Source of the DNA: Malikia granosa
GTDB taxonomy: Bacteria; Pseudomonadota; Gammaproteobacteria; Burkholderiales; Burkholderiaceae_C
Assembly (NCBI RefSeq): GCF_002980595.1
Contig: NZ_PVLQ01000073.1
Coordinates: 1 to 45,625 of the forward strand
DNA: 45,625 nt
Direction: 5' to 3'
Part shown: in pieces, positions 35,458-45,625 of the stretch
Layout: every line of letters begins with the position of its first letter
Position numbering within the stretch: the stretch's first letter is position 1
Position numbers and translations under genes: made by a program
Notes under the pieces: generated by a model
Database searches by the model: none
What the model saw: only the letters and a program-made list of their open reading frames with translations
What the model was told of the DNA's origin: nothing

Positions 35458-37140
35458 ATGAGCCCAGAAGACCTCCTCGGCCGCTACGGCCCGCGCGAAG
35501 CGATGGAATACGACCTGGTGGTCGTCGGCGCCGGCCCCGCCGGCCTGGCGACCGCGATCCGCCTCAAGCAGCTGGCCGCCCAGCAGGGCAGCGAAGTCAG
35601 CGTCTGCGTGCTGGAAAAAGGCTCGGAACCCGGTGCCCATATCCTGAGCGGCGCGGTCATGGACCCGAAGGCCCTGGCCGAGCTGTTCCCGGACTGGCAG
35701 GCACTCGGCGCCCCGCTGCACCAGCCCGTGACCGGCGACGAGCTGCTGCTGCTCAGCGAAACCGGCACCCGGCGCACCCCCGGCTGGCTGATGCCGCGCA
35801 ACTTCGACAACCACGGCTGCTACGTCATCAGCCTGGGCGCCGTCACGCGCTGGCTGGCCGAACAGGCCGAAGCGCTGGGGGTCGAGATCTTCCCGGGCTT
35901 TGCCGCCGCCGAGCTGCTGTACCACGAGGATGGCTCGGTCAAGGGCGTGGCCACCGGCAACCTGGGCCTGGGCAAGGACGGCGAGCCGACCGAGGCCTTC
36001 CAGCTCGGCATGGAACTGCACGCCAGGTACACCGTGTTCGCCGAAGGCGCGCGCGGCCACCTGGGCAAGCAGCTGATCGCGCGCTATCGGCTCGACGAAG
36101 GCCGGGACGCGCAGACCTTTGCCATCGGCATCAAGGAACTGTGGGAGATCCCGGCCGAGCAGGCCAGGCCCGGCCTGGTGCTGCACACCGCCGGCTGGCC
36201 GCTGAACGACGAGGCCTTCGGCGGCGGCTTCCTCTATCACCTCGAAGGCAACAAGGTCACGCTGGGCTACGTCGTCGGCCTGGACTACCAGAACCCCTGG
36301 CTGTCGCCGTTCGAGGAAATGCAGCGCTGGAAGACCCACCCGAGCATCAGGGCCCATATCGAGGGCGGCAAGCGCCTGGGCTATGGCGCGCGCGCGCTCA
36401 ACAACGGCACGCCCCAGGCCCTGCCCCGGACCGTGTTCCCGGGCGGCGCGCTGGTCGGCTGCGACGCGGGCTACCTGAACGCCGCGCGCATCAAGGGCAG
36501 CCACGCCGCGATCAAGAGCGGCATGCTGTGCGCCGAGGCGGCGTTCGAGGCCTTGAGCGCCGGTCGCAGCAGCGATGAACTGACCGGTTTCGAGACCCGC
36601 TTCAAGGCCAGCTGGCTGCACGAGGAACTCTGGACCTACCGCAACTTCAAGAACTGGTTCAAGAAGAGCCCGCTGCTGGGCAAGCTCATGACCGGCATCG
36701 AGCACTGGCTGCTGCCCAGGGTTGGCGTGGCCCAGCCGCCCTGGACCCTGCACAACCGGGTCAAGGACCACGGCAAGCTGCGCCCGGCGGCCGAAAGCCG
36801 CAAGATCGACTATCCCAAGCCCGACGGCAAGCTGAGCTTCGACCGCCTGAGCTCGGTATTCATCAGCAACACCAACCACGAGGAGAACCAGCCGGCGCAC
36901 CTGACGCTGAAGGACGCCAGCGTGCCGGTCAAGGTCAACCTGGCCAGGTTCGCCGGTCCCGAGAGCCGCTACTGCCCGGCCGGCGTCTACGAGTTCGTCA
37001 ACAAGGACGGCGCGGACCAGCTGGTGATCAACGCGCAGAACTGCGTGCACTGCAAGACCTGCGACATCAAGGACCCGACGCAGAACATCGTCTGGGTCAC
37101 GCCCGAGGGCGGCGGCGGCCCCAACTACGCCGGCATGTGA
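35458..37140 (+). CDS. Electron transfer flavoprotein-ubiquinone oxidoreductase (ETF-QO)
   Basis: 560-aa membrane-associated flavoprotein passing electrons from reduced ETF to ubiquinone. The FAD site is LVVVGAGPAGLATAIRLK, followed by EKGSEPGAHILSGAVMDP; the C-terminal ferredoxin-like domain binds a 4Fe-4S cluster through CPAGVYEF and NCVHCKTCDIKDPTQNI. It is full length. Together with the EtfBA pair across the LysR gene it completes a route from the FAD dehydrogenase to the quinone pool. It could also serve acyl-CoA dehydrogenases if it is the only copy in the genome. Confidence 0.94.
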   Translation: MSPEDLLGRYGPREAMEYDLVVVGAGPAGLATAIRLKQLAAQQGSEVSVCVLEKGSEPGAHILSGAVMDPKALAELFPDWQALGAPLHQPVTGDELLLLSETGTRRTPGWLMPRNFDNHGCYVISLGAVTRWLAEQAEALGVEIFPGFAAAELLYHEDGSVKGVATGNLGLGKDGEPTEAFQLGMELHARYTVFAEGARGHLGKQLIARYRLDEGRDAQTFAIGIKELWEIPAEQARPGLVLHTAGWPLNDEAFGGGFLYHLEGNKVTLGYVVGLDYQNPWLSPFEEMQRWKTHPSIRAHIEGGKRLGYGARALNNGTPQALPRTVFPGGALVGCDAGYLNAARIKGSHAAIKSGMLCAEAAFEALSAGRSSDELTGFETRFKASWLHEELWTYRNFKNWFKKSPLLGKLMTGIEHWLLPRVGVAQPPWTLHNRVKDHGKLRPAAESRKIDYPKPDGKLSFDRLSSVFISNTNHEENQPAHLTLKDASVPVKVNLARFAGPESRYCPAGVYEFVNKDGADQLVINAQNCVHCKTCDIKDPTQNIVWVTPEGGGGPNYAGM

Positions 37141-37211
37141 GCCGGCAGCCCGCGCCGGGGGCGCGACTTGCAGCCGCAAGCGCGCTCCCGGTGCGGCATG
37201 CGCCCCAGCAA

Positions 37212-37229
37212 GGCCGCCCGAGGGCGGCC
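37212..37229 (+). terminator. Inverted repeat after ETF-QO
   Basis: GGCCGCCC (37212-37219) and GGGCGGCC (37222-37229) form a compact GC-rich hairpin about 70 bases after the ETF-QO stop. No T-run follows. It is a plausible weak terminator separating this unit from the amtB promoter. Confidence 0.4.
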
Positions 37230-37274
37230 TTCGGCCTTCCAGGCCCGGGCGGAATCGGGGCGGCACCGAGCGCC

Positions 37275-37324
37275 GCGCCAAAAAGGTGAAGAAAGGCGCA
37301 AGTTGCCGCGCGATGGCGGTGCAT
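37275..37324. promoter_or_regulatory. NtrC-like enhancer block upstream of amtB
   Basis: A 50-bp block whose sequence recurs at 43312-43361 upstream of tmm, with 41 of 50 bases identical and no gap. It includes GCGCC-AAAAA-GGTGA, close to the TGCACC-N5-GGTGCA type of NtrC site, and ends in GGTGCAT. A further TGCGCACC lies at 37345-37352. The block stands roughly 70-120 bases upstream of the amtB sigma-54 promoter, the normal range for an enhancer. Confidence 0.6.
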
Positions 37325-37392
37325 AGCCTGGATTTGCAGCATTCTGCGCACCAGTTTCTTGCAGTGAATCCAATATTAACCAAGGGAAACTT

Positions 37393-37408
37393 TGGCACAT
37401 TCCTTGCA
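37393..37408 (+). promoter_or_regulatory. Sigma-54 promoter of amtB-glnK-tdm
   Basis: TGGCAC (37393-37398), ATTCC, TTGCA (37404-37408): an exact match to the sigma-54 consensus with GG-N10-GC spacing. The start of transcription would be near 37420, leaving about 27 bases of leader to the TTG start codon at 37447. Nitrogen-limitation control through NtrC is implied. Confidence 0.85.
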
Positions 37409-37446
37409 CGCTTGAGACCGTCCACAACCGCCCTATGGAGCTCCCC

Positions 37447-39144
<1,698 letters not shown>

Positions 39145-39145
<1 letters not shown>

Positions 39146-41520
39146 TGAGCAGCCCCGACGATGCCGCGCCCGTGGCGGCACGCGCCCCGGTGGCGACCCA
39201 TGTGCGCGAACCCGCGCTGTCGCGCCGCACGCCGACGCTGGAGCGCTACCGCGTGAGCGGCGGCGGCGCGACAGTCGTGCGGCTGGCCGCGGGCGATGCA
39301 CTGGAAGTGATCGACCCCGAGGGCCTGCAGGCCTGCGAGCTGATGGCATGGGATGCCGAGGGGCGCGCCGCCCTGCCGGCGCTCGGCCTGCAGGCATCGC
39401 CCGGGGCCAGCGGCTTGGCCAGCCTGCTGCAGCGCCAGCGGCCCGAGCTGCGCATGCTGCAAGCCGGGCTGCGGCGCCACGGCGTGGACCTTGAGCAACT
39501 ACCCGACGCCTGCCAGCTCTGGGCCGGCGACGGCCCGGCGGGGCAGCGGCAACGCTGCACCGCGAGCGCCGAGCTGCTGGTGCTGGTGGCGGCACCGGGC
39601 CAGGACAGCCAGGTGCACGAGCAGAACGCCCCGACGCCACTGGCCCTGCAGGTGCAGCGCCACGGCCGCGATGTCCTCGCTGCCCCACCGCTGCCCGAGC
39701 CGCTGGGCGAGGTGGTCGACGAGTTCACCATCGCGCCGGGCACGGCGCGCAGCTACACCGTCGCCAAGGGCCAGTACATCCAGATCATCGATGTCGCCGG
39801 GCGCCAGTGCTCCGACTTCGTGGCCTTCAACCGGCAGGCGCTCGAGCGCGGCATCGAGCAAGAGCTCGATCCCACGGTCACGCGCACGCTCGGCGGACGC
39901 GCCTACCCGGGGCCTGGCCTGCACTCGCGCTTCTTCGATCGCGAGATGCAGCCCATGCTCGAGCTGGTGCAGGACACCGTAGGCCGGCACGACACCTTCG
40001 GCCTGGCCTGCGCGGCGCGCTACTACGAAGGCATGGGCTACTTCGGCCATGCCAATTGCAGCGACAACCTCTCGCGCGAGCTGGCGCCCTACGGCGTGCG
40101 CGCGCGGCCGGGTTGGCCCGCGATCAATTTCTTCTACAACACCGGCGTCGATGCGCACGACCAGCTGACCATGGACGAACCCTGGTCCAGGCCGGGTGAC
40201 CATGTGCTGCTGCGCGCGCTCGACGACCTGGTCTGCGCCAACACCTCTTGTCCGGACGACATCGACCCCGCCAACGGCTGGATGCCGACCGACATCCACG
40301 TCCGCCTCTACGCCGCCCAGGAGCGCTTCAGCATGGCACTTGCCCACCGACCCACCCCCGACGCCGAACCCACCATGACCCGCGAAAGCGGCTTCCACGG
40401 CGCCACCTCGGCGCTCACGCGGCAGTTCGGCGACTACCGCGGCTGGTGGACGCCGATGCGCTACGACGGCTACGGTGCGGTGGCCGAATACCAGGCCTGC
40501 CGCGAGCAGGTCGCGCTGATGGACCTGTCGGCGCTGCGCAAGTTCGAGATCATCGGCCCCGATGCCGAAGCCCTGCTGCAGTACTGCCTGACGCGCGACG
40601 TCAAGAAGCTGGCGGTCGGCCAGGTGGTGTATTCGGCCATGTGCTATCCGCACGGCGGCATGCTCGACGACGGCACCCTGCTGCGGCTGGGACCGGACAA
40701 CTTCCGCTGGATCTGCGGCGAGGACTACAGCGGCATCTGGCTGCGCGAGCAGGCCGAGCAGCTCGGCATGAAGGTCTGGGTCAAGTCGGCCAGCGACCAG
40801 ATCCACAACGTCGCGGTGCAGGGCCCGCGGGCGCGCGAGCTGCTGCGCCAACTGGTCTGGTCGCCCGGCACGCAGCCGGCGCTGGAGAACCTGGGCTGGT
40901 TCCGCTTCCTGGTCGGCCGCCTCGACGATCACAACGGCTGCCCGCTGATGGTCTCGCGCACCGGCTACACCGGCGAACTCGGCTACGAGGTCTGGTGCCA
41001 CCCGAGCGACGCGCCGCGCGTCTGGGCCCGGCTGTGGGAACTGGGCCAGCCGCTCGGCCTCGCGCCGCTGGGCCTTGACGCGCTCGATACCCTGCGCATC
41101 GAGGCCGGCCTGGTGTTCGCTGGCCACGAGTTCTGCGACCAGACCGATCCCTTCGAAGCTGGCATCGGCTTCTGCGTGCCGCTCAAGAGCAAGAGCGACG
41201 ACTTCATCGGCCGCGCGGCGCTGCTCGAGCGCAGCGCACACCCGCAACGCAAGCTGATGGGCCTGCTGCTCGATGGCAATGAAATGGCGGCGCACGGCGA
41301 CGGCGTCTACATCGGCCATGCCCAGGTCGGCGTGGTCACCAGCGCCACCCGCTCGCCGCTGACCGGACAGAACATCGCGCTGTGCCACCTGAGCGTGTCC
41401 CACGCGACGCCCGGCACCCGGGTCGAGATCGGCAAGCTCGACGGACACCAGAAGCGCCTGCCCGCTGCCGTGAGCGCCCCGATCTTCTACGATCCCGACA
41501 AGAGCCGCGTGCGCGCCTGA
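39145..41520 (+). CDS. tdm: Trimethylamine-N-oxide demethylase Tdm (DUF1989-GcvT fusion)
   Basis: 791-aa two-part enzyme: an N-terminal DUF1989 half (to about residue 410) that splits TMAO into dimethylamine and formaldehyde, and a GcvT-like half (about 420-780; VSRTGYTGELGYEVWC, LDALDTLRIEAGLVFAG) that captures the formaldehyde on THF. Cys289, Cys305 and Cys369 (C-x15-C-x63-C) are candidate ligands for the zinc site known in this family. ATG 39145 overlaps the glnK stop. The length agrees with described Tdm proteins, allowing a slightly longer N-terminus. Tmm, which supplies TMAO, is encoded convergently next door. Confidence 0.92.
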
Positions 41521-41787
41521 GCACCGCCCTGGCCGCTGCCCGGCGCAGCCGGCCGGGGGGCGCATCATTCGACGGGCGCGTCGCCCCAGACGCCCGAGAC
41601 CCGTCATCCCGATCCCCCAGCTCAAGCGACTGCGGCCCTGGTTCCTGGACGACACCAGAGCCACGGGCCGTGCCCGCTCGGCTGGCGTCTGGCGTCTGGC
41701 GTCTGGCGTCTGGCGTCCGATCTTGGTCGCGCTGGGGCACGCCCGGCTCTCCCCGCTCTCTCCATGCCGCCGCCTGCAGCCGGGATG
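41521..41787. other. Intergenic spacer between tdm and tmm
   Basis: The stretch between the convergent tdm and tmm genes (to 41843) shows no credible coding frame. It holds the heptanucleotide tandem repeat at 41683-41717 and, at its right end, the tmm terminator. I see no clear terminator for tdm itself; GC-rich inverted sequences near 41530-41560 (GCCCGGCGCAGCCGGCCGGG region) are only suggestive. Confidence 0.5.
41683..41717. repeat. Five tandem copies of a heptamer (TGGCGTC)
   Basis: TGGCGTC is repeated five times without a mismatch. Units of seven with five copies can slip during replication, so copy number may vary between strains. It is outside genes, between tdm and tmm. Confidence 0.95.
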
Positions 41788-41820
41788 AAAAAAGCCCGGG
41801 GCGCAGTTCGCGCCCCGGGC
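41788..41820 (-). terminator. Rho-independent terminator of tmm
   Basis: An 11-bp perfect GC stem (GCCCGGGGCGC with GCGCCCCGGGC) around a short AGTTC-type loop is followed on the - strand by six T. It lies 24 bases after the tmm stop and is oriented to end tmm transcription. Confidence 0.9.
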
Positions 41821-41843
41821 CGGCTCAGGTCAGCACGACCCGA

Positions 41844-43187
41844 TCAAGGTTGCGCGAGGTAGTTTTCCAGCGAATCGTCCAGCGCCTCCTGCCACGGCGT
41901 GTGGTGTGGCGTCGCCATGGTGCCGGTCATCAACGAGGGATAGCACTTGTTGCGATAGCCCATGATGTCCTCGTACTTGTCCTTCTTCCATTCGAGGAAG
42001 GTCTTGTTGACGGCGGCAATGTCGAAGCTCGGGTAGTCGGTGGCATCGATCAGCTGGCCGATGTACTTGCCCTGGAATTCGAACATCTGCTGCGCGTCCT
42101 CGAGCGCCAGTTCCTCCTCGCGCCACGCCAGGTTCTCCGCGTGCATCACGTCTTGCGCGGGCAGCGGGATGCGGCCGAGGATGACGTCGCGCGCATACCA
42201 GGCCTGGGCATCGAACATGTTGAAGCTGTACCACTGGTCCTGCATGCCCAGGTAGACCAGCTGCGGGTTGTCCTCCCAGAACACGCCCTTGTACAGGTTC
42301 AGCGGCCAGAGCCGGTTGCTGGTCTTCAGGCGCAGTTCTTCCGGCAGGAAGGGGAAATGGTGCTTGTAGCCAGTGCACAGGATGATGGCGTCGATGTGCT
42401 TGCTGCTGCCGTCGGCGAAATGCGCGGTGTTGCCCTCGACCTTGAGCAGCTGCGGCTTCTCCTCCCAGTTGGCCGGCCACTTGTAGCCCATCGGGCTGCT
42501 GCGGTAGCAGCTCGTGATCGAGCGCGCACCGTACTTCCAGCATTGGGAGCCGATGTCCTCGGCCGAGTAGCTCGCGCCGACCACCAGCACGTCCTTGTCC
42601 TTGAACTCGAGCGCGTCGCGGAAGTCATGCGCGTGCAGCACGCGGCCACCGAAGGTCTCGAAGCCCGGGAAATAGGGCACGTTCGGCGTCGAGAAATGCC
42701 CGCTGGCGACCACCACCCAGTCGAACTGCTCCGAATAGGTCAGGTCCTGGTCATAGCTGTGCACGGTGACGGTGAACTGGCGGGTGCTCTCGTCGAAGCT
42801 CACGTCGCGCGCGACCGTGTTGAAGCGGATGTGCTTGCGCACGCCGGCCTTCTCGACCCGGCCCTTGATGTAGTCCCACAGCACCTCGCGCGGCGGGTAG
42901 GACGCCATCGGACGGCCGAAATGCTCGTCGAAGGTGTAGTCGGCGAATTCCAGGCATTCCTTCGGGCCGTTCGACCACAGGTAACGGTACATGCTGCCAT
43001 GCACCGGCTCGCCATGCTCGTCGAGGCCGGTGCGCCAGGTGTAGTTCCACATGCCCCCCCAGTCGGACTGCTTCTCGAAGCACACCAGCTCCGGAATCTC
43101 GGCTCCCTGGGCCTGGGCAGACTGGAAAGCCCGCAGTTGCGCCAAGCCGCTGGGGCCTGCGCCAATGATGGCAACACGCTTGTTCAT
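41844..43187 (-). CDS. tmm: Trimethylamine monooxygenase Tmm
   Basis: 447-aa flavin-containing monooxygenase oxidising trimethylamine to TMAO with NADPH and O2. The FAD site is [16 protein letters not shown], then [18 protein letters not shown], the FMO fingerprint [11 protein letters not shown] and the NADPH site [17 protein letters not shown]. The stretch [20 protein letters not shown] and the C-terminal [18 protein letters not shown] match bacterial Tmm so closely that I regard the assignment as firm. ATG 43187 has AGGAG upstream. It has its own sigma-54 promoter and terminator, and faces tdm. Confidence 0.96.
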   Translation of the reverse strand: MNKRVAIIGAGPSGLAQLRAFQSAQAQGAEIPELVCFEKQSDWGGMWNYTWRTGLDEHGEPVHGSMYRYLWSNGPKECLEFADYTFDEHFGRPMASYPPREVLWDYIKGRVEKAGVRKHIRFNTVARDVSFDESTRQFTVTVHSYDQDLTYSEQFDWVVVASGHFSTPNVPYFPGFETFGGRVLHAHDFRDALEFKDKDVLVVGASYSAEDIGSQCWKYGARSITSCYRSSPMGYKWPANWEEKPQLLKVEGNTAHFADGSSKHIDAIILCTGYKHHFPFLPEELRLKTSNRLWPLNLYKGVFWEDNPQLVYLGMQDQWYSFNMFDAQAWYARDVILGRIPLPAQDVMHAENLAWREEELALEDAQQMFEFQGKYIGQLIDATDYPSFDIAAVNKTFLEWKKDKYEDIMGYRNKCYPSLMTGTMATPHHTPWQEALDDSLENYLAQP

Positions 43188-43245
43188 GCAAGTACTCCTA
43201 TCGATGACATGGTTAAACACAGTGAAACTTTGATTCCCCATATGA

Positions 43246-43261
43246 AGCATAAGACATGCCA
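43246..43261 (-). promoter_or_regulatory. Sigma-54-like promoter of tmm
   Basis: Read on the - strand: TGGCAT, GTCTT, ATGCT, keeping the GG-N10-GC core of sigma-54 promoters, with one deviation in the -12 element (ATGC for TTGC). The transcript would begin about 45-50 bases before ATG 43187. Confidence 0.6.
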
Positions 43262-43311
43262 GCTCGAGCAGGACGATAGAACTATCTAGACGCAGGAAAT
43301 GGGGCTTTCCT

Positions 43312-43361
43312 GCGCCAAAAGGGTGAGAAAAGACGCACGATGCCGTGCGATGCCGGTGCGT
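43312..43361. promoter_or_regulatory. NtrC-like enhancer block upstream of tmm
   Basis: Counterpart of the 37275-37324 block (41/50 identical, ungapped). It contains TGCGCC-AAAA-GGGTGA and two further TGC/GGTGC half-sites. It lies about 50-115 bases upstream of the tmm sigma-54 promoter. Relative to its gene the block is inverted compared with amtB, which a palindromic activator would tolerate. Confidence 0.6.
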
Positions 43362-43789
43362 GAACGGGAGATTGGACGAGGCCGGTGCATGGGCACCGCC
43401 CCCTGGCTGGGACGGGCGCGCAACGGGCGCTGCCTCAGCGGCAGTGACGGCTGGAGCGGCTGGAACGGCACGGGCCACCACCGGATCACCTGGGCGGCGC
43501 AACAACCTGCAGGCGATCGGCATTGCCTCAGGCAGGCGGTGTCGCCAGGGCCGGGATTCGGATCTTGGGAGAGAGAGGGAGAAGAGACGCCTGGCGCACG
43601 AACGGCAGGCGCGAGCCAGGCGGCGTCACATCAAGTGACGGCTGGCTCTGGTGCGGGCTGGAGAACTGGCCCTGCGCGGGCCAGGGGCGCGGGGCCCTGC
43701 TGCGGCTGGCTGGGCCGCCAGGCGCCGCAGCCTTCACGCACCAGCCGCCGGTGGGCGTGCGGGTGCCGGCTGCGGCTGGCGGCGCTCGA
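43362..43789. other. Intergenic spacer between tmm control region and the acyl-CoA dehydrogenase gene
   Basis: About 430 bases with no believable gene on either strand; the frames that stay open give Arg/Gly/Ala-rich translations without family resemblance or ribosome sites. Short direct repeats occur (GTGACGGCTGG near 43442 and near 43635). No clear terminator for the acyl-CoA dehydrogenase is seen. Confidence 0.5.
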
Positions 43790-45571
43790 TCAGAACAGCT
43801 CGACCGCCATCCGATCGACCGTGGCGCCACTGGTCCGCACCGAGGCGGACAGCGCCTGCGCCTGGGGCAGCAGCGCCTCGGCGTAGAAGCGTGCGGTCAC
43901 CAGCTTGGCGTCGAAGAAGGCCGGGTCCTGCTCGCGCTGCTCGAGCGCTGCCAGCATGGCGCGCGCCATCTGCCAGCCGCCCAGCACGAGGCCGGCCAGG
44001 CGCAGGTAGTTGACCGCGCCGGCATAGACCGGCTTGACCTGGGTCTTGGCATTCGCGACCAGATAGTCGATCGTAGCCTCGAGCGCCAGACGGCCCTGCT
44101 GCAGCGCCTCGCGCATCACCAGGCCATCTTCCTGCCCCAGGGCCAGCAGATCCTGCTCGGTCGCGGCGATGCGCGCGCACAGCGACTTGGCCACCGCGCC
44201 ACCGTCGCGCACCGTCTTGCGGCCCACCAGGTCATTGGCCTGGATCGCGGTCGTGCCCTCGTAGATGGTCAGGATGCGCGCGTCGCGGTAATGCTGGGCC
44301 GCGCCGGTCTCCTCGATGAAGCCCATGCCGCCGTGGATCTGCACCCCCAGGCTGGTCAGCTCGATCGAGAGTTCGGTCGAATGGCCCTTGACGATAGGCA
44401 CCAGGTAGTCGTAGAGCGCCTGGTTCTCGCGTCGCACCGACTCGTCGCCGGCATGGTGTGCCAGGTCGCTGGTCGCTGCCGTGCAATAGGCCAGCGCGCG
44501 CGCGGCCTCGGTATGCGCCTTCATCGTCAGCAGCATGCGCTTGACGTCCGGGTGCTGGATGATCGCGACCGGGCCTGCCGATCCGGCCAGGTCGCGGCTC
44601 TGCACGCGGTCCTTGGCGTAGCCGAGCGCCTGCTGGTAGGCCCGCTCGGACACCGCGATGCCCTGCATGCCGACCGCGAAGCGCGCCGCGTTCATCATCA
44701 CGAACATGTACTCGAGGCCGCGGTTCGGCTCGCCGACCAGCTCGCCGATGGCGCCGCCATGGTCGCCGAACTGCAGCACCGCGGTCGGGCTGGCCTTGAT
44801 GCCGAGCTTGTGCTCGATGCTGACGCAATGCGCGTCATTGCGCTCGCCCAGACTGCCATCGGCATTGACCAGGAACTTGGGCACCACGAACAGGCTGATG
44901 CCCTTGACGCCTTCGGGCGCGTCGGGCAGTCGGGCCAGCACCAGGTGGACGATGTTCTCGGCCAGGTCATGCTCGCCGTAGGTGATGAAGATCTTGGTGC
45001 CGAAGATGCGGTAGGTCCCGTCGGCCTGCGGCTCGGCGCGCGAACGCACCGCCGCCAGGTCGGAGCCAGCCTGAGGCTCGGTCAGGTTCATGGTGCCGGT
45101 CCACTGGCCCGAGATCAGCTTGGGCGCGTACTTCTGCCGCAACTCGTCGCTGGCGGCGGTCAGCAGCGCCTCGATCGCGCCATCGGTCAGCATCGGGCAG
45201 AGCGCGAACGACAGGCTCGACGCATGCAGCATCTCGGTGCAGGCGGTCGCGATCAGCTTCGGGAAACCCTGGCCGCCGTACTCGGCCGGATGGATCACGC
45301 CCTGCCAGCCGCCGGCGATGAACTGCTCGTAGGCCTGCTTGAAGCCGGGCGTGGTCGTGACCTGGCCGTCCTGGAAGGAGGAGGGATTGCGGTCGCCTTC
45401 CCAGTTCAGCGGTGCGACGATGTCCTGGCAGAAGCGGGCCGACTCGTCGAGCACGGCCTGGGCGGTATCGAGGCCGTAGTCCTCGAAGCCGGGCAAGGCC
45501 GCGACCTGGCTGATGCCGGCCAGGTCCTGCATGACGAACAGCATGTCTTTGATGGGGGCTTGGTAGCTCAC
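43790..45571 (-). CDS. Acyl-CoA dehydrogenase with C-terminal extension
   Basis: 593-aa FAD enzyme of the long acyl-CoA dehydrogenase group. LTEPQAGSDLAAVRS is the FAD/substrate motif, IHGGMGFIEETGAAQHYRDARILTIYEGTTAIQANDL the C-terminal domain with the catalytic Glu (in the LTIYEGTT stretch), and an extra C-terminal domain of about 130 residues follows, as in the FadE-like Burkholderiales enzymes. The start codon is GTG 45571 (MSYQAPIKD). It delivers electrons to ETF, so it may draw on the ETF genes in this window or on a housekeeping pair that could lie just upstream. It shows no visible tie to amine catabolism. Confidence 0.92.
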   Translation of the reverse strand: MSYQAPIKDMLFVMQDLAGISQVAALPGFEDYGLDTAQAVLDESARFCQDIVAPLNWEGDRNPSSFQDGQVTTTPGFKQAYEQFIAGGWQGVIHPAEYGGQGFPKLIATACTEMLHASSLSFALCPMLTDGAIEALLTAASDELRQKYAPKLISGQWTGTMNLTEPQAGSDLAAVRSRAEPQADGTYRIFGTKIFITYGEHDLAENIVHLVLARLPDAPEGVKGISLFVVPKFLVNADGSLGERNDAHCVSIEHKLGIKASPTAVLQFGDHGGAIGELVGEPNRGLEYMFVMMNAARFAVGMQGIAVSERAYQQALGYAKDRVQSRDLAGSAGPVAIIQHPDVKRMLLTMKAHTEAARALAYCTAATSDLAHHAGDESVRRENQALYDYLVPIVKGHSTELSIELTSLGVQIHGGMGFIEETGAAQHYRDARILTIYEGTTAIQANDLVGRKTVRDGGAVAKSLCARIAATEQDLLALGQEDGLVMREALQQGRLALEATIDYLVANAKTQVKPVYAGAVNYLRLAGLVLGGWQMARAMLAALEQREQDPAFFDAKLVTARFYAEALLPQAQALSASVRTSGATVDRMAVELF

Positions 45572-45607
45572 GGTCTTGACTTCCAGATGAATGGGTTGAG
45601 GAAAGGC

Positions 45608-45625
45608 TCAGAGCGCCTTGGTCAG
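45608..45625 (-). CDS. 3' end of a gene running off the window
   Basis: The last codons of a - strand frame read L-T-K-A-L then TGA, 36 bases upstream of the acyl-CoA dehydrogenase start. In Burkholderiales an etfA gene often stands here, but five residues cannot show it. Confidence 0.35.
   Translation of the reverse strand: MTKAL

Noticed and set aside
37435-37446. ATG 37435 as the amtB start
   Set aside because: No ribosome site precedes it and it lies only about 15 bases after the predicted sigma-54 start point; its own GGAG serves TTG 37447 well.
43299-43886. + strand open frame of 195 codons after the tmm control region
   Set aside because: Low-complexity Arg/Gly/Ala translation, no ribosome site, overlaps the enhancer block and the end of the acyl-CoA dehydrogenase gene on the other strand.

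Overview
The window is high-GC, densely packed bacterial chromosome. Gene content points to a betaproteobacterium of the order Burkholderiales: a DUF3579 gene beside argD-argF, a Bug/TTT-type periplasmic binding protein, KynB, and an S49 peptidase / Maf / RsmI-like neighbourhood. I cannot name family or genus. I see no tRNA, rRNA, CRISPR array, insertion sequence or prophage gene.

Left part (1-18.6 kb) is mostly housekeeping. It holds a branched-chain amino-acid type ABC importer (livG-livF-livK-livH-livM order, + strand) closed by a strong bidirectional terminator, a DUF3579 gene, argD and argF, then a run of small + strand genes (RlmI-like methyltransferase, YkgJ-type cysteine-cluster protein, KynB-like formamidase, LemA, and a GIDE-domain membrane protein with one EF-hand). 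On the - strand follow a translationally coupled pair, an AMP/thymidine-phosphorylase-family enzyme and a PRPP-synthase-family enzyme, then a flavoprotein monooxygenase with a Bug-type binding protein, and an S49 peptidase. A decayed Rieske-like remnant separates the peptidase from divergent maf and an RsmI-like methyltransferase.

Right part (18.7-43.4 kb) is a nitrogen-regulated methylated-amine catabolic island. Eleven - strand genes read from 29.1 to 18.7 kb: gmaS, mgsA, mgsB, mgsC, four genes matching the heme-dependent dimethylamine N-demethylase (small, reductase, heme DUF3445 and folate-binding GcvT-like subunits), purU, folD and folB. A divergent XRE-cupin regulator sits at the head. 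Next come an operon of an FAD amine dehydrogenase, etfB, etfA and a hutD-like gene (- strand), a divergent LysR-hutG-ETF:quinone oxidoreductase group (+), an amtB-glnK-tdm operon (+), and tmm (-). Read as a pathway: trimethylamine to TMAO (Tmm), to dimethylamine (Tdm), to methylamine (N-demethylase), to gamma-glutamylmethylamide (GmaS), to N-methylglutamate (MgsABC). One-carbon units leave as methylene-tetrahydrofolate and are oxidised to formate by FolD and PurU.

The usual four-subunit N-methylglutamate dehydrogenase (MgdABCD) is not in the window. In its place is a dedicated ETF-linked module (FAD dehydrogenase, EtfBA, ETF-QO) packed with HutD and the N-formylglutamate hydrolase HutG, without any other histidine-degradation gene. 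This is the best candidate for an undescribed system here. Sigma-54 promoter sequences lie upstream of gmaS, tmm and amtB, and a 50-bp block (41/50 identical, ungapped) with NtrC-like half-sites is shared by the amtB and tmm upstream regions. The window ends in an acyl-CoA dehydrogenase gene (-) and the last codons of a further gene.
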